64,000 nt of DNA from Guillardia theta CCMP2712 (lineage: Eukaryota > Cryptophyceae > Pyrenomonadales > Geminigeraceae), in NCBI RefSeq assembly GCF_000315625.1, contig NW_005434659.1, positions 241,319 through 305,318 on the forward strand. The letters run 5' to 3'. Positions 59,699 to 64,000 of the stretch are shown here, piece after piece. The position numbers were made by a program, and so were the translations under genes. A model generated the notes under the pieces. That model worked only from the letters and a program-made list of their open reading frames with translations. It was not told the DNA's origin and searched no databases. The stretch's first letter is position 1. The number at the start of each line of letters is the position of its first letter.

Positions 59699-61159
59699 TC
59701 ACGCATAAGTGTTGGTCCAAAAGTACGGACCCGTCTTGTGATTGGGATCTTGGCCAAGGTTCTCAGCAACCTGAACACGTATCAATCTTATGAGGTCGAG
59801 ACGAGTCTCGGGTACCTGGGCAGGTAGGCCGTCTATCAAGGTTCGTATCACGTCGTTGTTTGCGGTTGCGCCGAACAGGGACGGGCAGACCCAGATATCA
59901 CCCACACCGTTCCCCCAGACCTTCGACAGGGATCTCAATTGGTAAGGACGTTTGCCAGAATCCAAAAGGGATGTAGTTACCTCGATTTCCATGTCCTTTT
60001 CTGCACCAACGAAGAAAGATAGAGAAGCTTTTTTTGCTCTTGGATCAGGAAAGATTCGGAAGCTTCGATGAGTCATACCTATCAGGTCGTCTATAGGTTT
60101 GAGTGCCTCGAAATCCGTATCGATGTATATGCCACCAAACCTGCACATCGCATCAGATCAAATTGTCCGATGATCATTGGACAAAGAAAACTTTACCTTT
60201 CAACCACTTCGAGTCTTACAATATCTGACAACTCTGTGAATAGAAAGTTCATAATCAATCCCATGGACGTCAAAAGGCATGTTAAAAGTCTTGGCAAACC
60301 TGCAAATGTATCTGCTTGGTTAACGAGGGCCTGGTTGTGAAGTGGCCAAGTGATCATATCATCTGTCCAGACCACAAACTGCCATTGTGGATGTCTGCAA
60401 TTTTTCCATGTCACAGGAGAAGGACAATCAGTCGTTGAGTTACAGCTGCTTCCAAGTATCCATGTAAGCATGAAACTTATCTGGAACCTCTCGCCTACCC
60501 CCCCATCTGTGATATCCTACCCAGACCTGCAGCAAAGTTACCCGACCTCCGCTATGTGGGGCAACGAGCACCCAGTGGAATATCCTCGGGATCCTCCCCA
60601 TCCTCCCCATCTCCGCGTCTCTGGTTATCACGCATGTCCCGTTCACCGCATGGAGGCAGTCGTCCTCATGCGGCTGGAGACCCGGCACCCATGTCAGCAG
60701 AGGAGGATACAACACAGTGCAGTCGAACACTTCCTACCTTACACGTGCTTCGTTCCCTCCAGGGAACCACTGGGACTACATCAAACTCCACAGACTCGTC
60801 CGGATCCTGCATACATCATTTCAGCGCGCGTTCTGCGCCGATCCCCTCCTCTCTGAAGCCCCCAACACACAGCACACCTTTTCCTCCTGGTCCATAACCT
60901 CCACCTTGTTCCTCCCCAGCTGCAGCTCGTGCTCGCTGACGAGCACCGATCCCGAGCACGCCCACAAACTTCCCACAGCCTTGGAGTTGACCAGGACAGT
61001 GACCCTGCAGGAGCCCTCCCGAGCGCTGAGGGAGAACTTGACGACGAGGTCTTGTCCTTGAGGCAGCCTCTGCCCCTCCCTAGGGCTCTCCACCCTCATC
61101 CCTTCGCACGCGCACCAGAGCAACCACAGCAGCCATGCCCCCCTCCGCATCCCCGACAT
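59699..61159 (-). CDS. Secretory-pathway GT32 (DXD) glycosyltransferase
   Basis: GT32 enzymes (Och1, Sur1/CSG1 and relatives) transfer sugars from nucleotide donors in the Golgi using a metal-binding DXD motif. The first exon (61159 down to about 60893) starts with a signal peptide (RRGAWLLWLLWCACEG) and a beta-rich stretch (GQDLVVKFSLSAREGSCRV). Following exons give MGRIPRIFHWVL (the family's IPKIIHQ-like start), CRHPQWQFVVWTDDM, NQADTFAELSDIVRLEVVER and then FGGIYIDTDFEALKPIDDLI, with DTD as the catalytic DXD. Later pieces are ASLSFFVGAEKDMEIE, SLSKVWGNGVGDIWVCPSLF, NNDVIRTLIDGLPAQ and VAENLGQDPNHKTGPYFWTN. Spliced phases agree around the DXD exon. The substrate is unknown. The 3' end may extend past 59699. 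Confidence 0.75.
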
Positions 61160-61189
61160 TCCTTCCCCTCATCCAGCACACCATGTTGA

Positions 61190-61440
61190 GTGACCAAGGA
61201 CAGGACTCCGGGACCAAGGATCGGACTGGACCAAGGACTGGACCAAGGAGTGACCATCCCCGGGCCCGGCCATGGACCTTGGCATCCTGGCCGGGCCCCG
61301 GCCCGTCCGCCCGGACTCCCGGGAGCCGGTGTAAGGCCCGGCTCCGAGGCTCAGCCTGTGAGTGACGGTCAGTTCAGCTAGTCGGACCCAGCCTGGGGTC
61401 GTCCATTTAGCCGACTGGCCAGCCATGAGTGGCCCGGTCA
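61190..61440. repeat. GC-rich intergenic module
   Basis: CCGGGCCCGGCC, GGACTGGACCAAGGA tandem words and GTGACGGTCAGTTC. It lies upstream of the GT32 start (minus) and downstream of the nucleotidyltransferase gene. Confidence 0.6.
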
Positions 61441-61591
61441 ATTAGAGATCCTATTTATCTTCAAGTAATGAATACAATGCTCGAGCCTGTGCTTATCCAT
61501 CCGCTTCGTCCTCAGCATCATCTTTCGACCCTCTATCGTCCACATGATCTTGAATATTAATGCCTGTAAGGATCCTTGTAAGCCCCTGCAC

Positions 61592-64000
61592 TCACTCCCA
61601 TCTCCTCCTCACCTCTTTCTGTGATCGACTCGCTTTCAGTCCATGGAGCACACAGCTGCGCAGGGTCAGTGAGCCCCTCCCTTCTCCTCCCTCCTCCTTC
61701 CCTATCACCTCACTGAACCTCCCCGAGCTCTGAAGGATTTTCAGCGCCCTTGCAAACTCCATCTCGATATCCTTCACGGTATTCTCGTCCACGTATCTCC
61801 CCAGGTCCAGGTTGACGTCGAAGGGATCTTCTATGCAGATGACATGCCTGTGCAAACAGTGACTTCGCACAAATCTGATCCTACCCAGCAGACCTGTTCT
61901 TGTTGTTTCCTGGGACGTCCCAGCCCTTCGCTGTCTTCTTGAGGAGCCTGCCACTCCGGATGCTCACTACTCCCTCCCCTATCGAAAACACTGCAGACAA
62001 GCCTCAGCTGCTGTGGCTGAAAAGTGTTCCAGTACCGTTGGAGTAGAAGTGGAAGAAACCGACCAGAAGCAGCCCGAGCGAGCAAGGATTGTTCCTTTCT
62101 CCTATACCTGGCTACTGTCACTCCATGAAGAGGCCCCGACACGTTACCTGCTAACGACTCGACATTCCTGTAGAAGTAGCAGTCGTACTCCTTTCCCTCA
62201 CATTGCACCGCGAAGGAAGAATCGTTCTTTTGCCTTGCTTCTTCCCGTTTCAGGTTTTGCAAGCATGGCAGAATTCTTTCATACTGCAGGTATTGGATGA
62301 CCATCAAAGAATACGTGTACGAGCTGAGGTATCCTCTGAAAGCATTGTGGATTTGCCGTTGCTTCACCCAGTGTTTGATACACATGATCAGGGGCCTTAC
62401 TCTGGCGTCGAGCATGGTGTAGGTGAAGAGCAGGTTGGTGTTGATGCAGGCAAGCACGTTATTCACACAGAGATCGCAGTCAAAGGAGAAATCCAGCCCA
62501 TCCCTCGCTTGGAACTTGATGATAGGGACACGGGCGTTTGGCAGAGGCTCCACGTTCATCATTCCTTGCCTCGTTAGCAGCTTTGCGAGACCGATTAGGA
62601 AGTAACGAAACCGCGCTGTCTTGCGCTGCCCTTTCGCATTTCTCTGAATCTCTTCTTCAGGAATAAGAAGGCAGATATCTACATCCGAGCCCTTCGAACA
62701 AAGGTTGCTGCCGGATGAGCCGAACATTTGAACGCTAGATCTCTGATAGGATCCTGCGATGATCTTGCTTACACTCGTGCAGACGCTCACTTTGCGGACC
62801 ATTTCTTCCCTCGGGGGGGAGGTCTCCGCCACAAATCGTATGCAATCGTGAGAGAGATTTTCAGTGTCCTCCGCTTTCACCTTTTGAAACATCACTCGCG
62901 TGCAGAACGTCGGAGGTTTTGTGTCGAGGCTGGTCCTGAGGTACAGATCGCTGTCTTCAGCAGGGCCAGAGAAATAGACTTTCTCGAGCTCCACATTGCT
63001 GATGAGCGAAGGACCCTGGGGATGCGGAGGTTGTCGATGGGCCATATTTTGATGAGCCTGAGCAGTGCCTACTGCGGTGGCGGGATGGATGTTCCTGGGA
63101 GGTTGAAGCTGTGGAGCATGCTGAAAGTTGGGATCAGCGTTCGGATATGCTGGGTTTGCAGGAGGTTGATGAGGCGCGAGCTGAATTTGTCTGGTGGCAC
63201 CTGCACCTGCAGCCTCATCCCAAGGAGGCATGACACGGCCGCCCAACTGTTGTGGTGTTGGGTGACCCTGTGCGAAGCCACCAGGATTCGCCATGGCACG
63301 AGGAGCTCTGCCTTGGTCACTGAGATCCATCCTCTGCATCGCATGCTCGATCCCGTTGCTCTCCACCATCACAGGCACCTGGCCTGGTCGCTGCATGTTC
63401 GCAGGATGGCGAGGCTGATTCATCTGCTGCTGGCCTTGCATCTGCCTTTGCTGCATCTGCATCTGCATCTGCACCCTCATCTGCATCTGCATCTGCTGCA
63501 AGACCATGGGCAGGGGAGCAAGGCTCCATCCCCTCAGCGCTGCTGCTTCCTCTTCAAAAGGCCTCCGCTCAATAGGATGCATCATCAGCCATCTCTCCAT
63601 CAACTGCACTCGTGGAGCTGCATTTCGGTTGGCAGTACAGAAAACGGCGAAAGGCGATGCTGCAGGGTGTGAGACCATGATCTGACAGCATCGCATCGGG
63701 TGAGGAGAGCACAACAGGGCATGATTGTCCACATACCTGAGTCTGTATCTCCTGACCTACTTGCCCAGGGCATGTATGGACCGACAACTTCACATCGAGG
63801 AAGTCTGGGTGCAAAGCTCCTGTTCTGACCGAGTGCAAGCACATGAAGGCCAGCATTTCTCGCCAAGCTTCTTTCTTCAGCTCAGGAGAAAGCTCGTTTT
63901 CGATCTCCACGTCGCTTGCAATTGCATTGCTCTGACTACATGGAGCTCTATATCAGTCACAGTTTCAGTGACATCGTGTGACAAACCTGCATTTACATAA
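61592..64000 (-). CDS. Cid1/TUT-type terminal nucleotidyltransferase, probably 5' partial
   Basis: Non-canonical poly(A)/poly(U) polymerases add nucleotides to RNA 3' ends. Exons (minus): about 63910 or beyond to 63737, 63681-62148, 62098-62036, 61990-61894 and 61847-61592. The last four total exactly 650 codons. The catalytic core shows MFGSSGSNLCSKGSDVDICL (GS...DxD) and, later, LDFSFDCDLC supplying the third Asp. The PAP-associated region has RPLIMCIKHWVKQRQI, YTYSLMVIQYLQ, SLGLLLVGFFHFYS, VVSIRSGRL, KGWDV and ICIEDPFDVNLDLGRYV. The N-terminal half is a long Met/Gln/Pro-rich, probably disordered region (QMQMQMRVQMQMQMQQRQ) typical of RNA-granule proteins. The first visible exon (ELSPELKKEAWREMLAFMCL) has no ATG, so the gene likely starts beyond the right edge. 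Introns are 46-55 nt. Confidence 0.88.

Overview
The window looks like nuclear DNA of a single-celled eukaryote, most likely an alga. Nearly every gene is cut by many short spliceosomal introns with GT-AG ends, many only 41-60 nt long. Two core spliceosome genes (SmG and PHF5A) are present, and microsatellites and C- or G-run repeats are abundant. There are no operons, ribosome-binding sites or CRISPR arrays. A bestrophin with a signal peptide followed by Cys-Phe would fit a cryptophyte-type complex plastid, and the overall style resembles Guillardia. That assignment is inference; no rRNA or organellar marker is present to prove it.

Layout, left to right. 0.6-6 kb: small hypothetical genes, SmG (SNRPG) and a membrane-anchored coiled-coil gene. 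8.9-10.9 kb: a gene with four CBS-like segments, resembling AMPK-gamma/SNF4. 12.4-17.4 kb (minus): an ACSBG-type acyl-CoA synthetase fused to about 750 extra residues, including a second degenerate copy of its own C-terminal subdomain. 19.4-33 kb: four consecutive coiled-coil genes loaded with microsatellites, a minisatellite and an assembly gap. 33.8-36.3 kb: SOF1/DCAF13. 36.6-38.0 kb (minus): bestrophin-type channel. 39.1-40.0 kb: unknown gene. 40.5-42.7 kb (minus): CS-domain (p23/NudC-like) protein. 44.2-50.2 kb: one uninterrupted ORF for a roughly 2000-residue membrane protein with a repeated ectodomain. 51.9-53.8 kb: two small membrane or secreted proteins. 55.1-57.3 kb: an Orai-like channel candidate. 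58.6-59.0 kb: PHF5A. 59.7-61.2 kb (minus): GT32 glycosyltransferase. 61.6-64 kb (minus): Cid1/TUT-type nucleotidyltransferase, probably running off the window.

Between genes lie two families of non-coding sequence. One is a set of 250-500 bp GC-rich modules (GGGCCCGG and GTCAGTGA words), mostly upstream of gene starts. One of these carries a perfect 29-bp inverted repeat. The other is a set of tracts dominated by GGGGTA or its complement TACCCC. The genes do not form one pathway. The loosest theme is RNA processing (SmG, PHF5A, DCAF13, nucleotidyltransferase), and the 19-33 kb coiled-coil cluster could be cytoskeletal. Exon maps for SmG, PHF5A, DCAF13, bestrophin, the synthetase and the nucleotidyltransferase close in frame, so I trust them most. 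The others are partial reconstructions.
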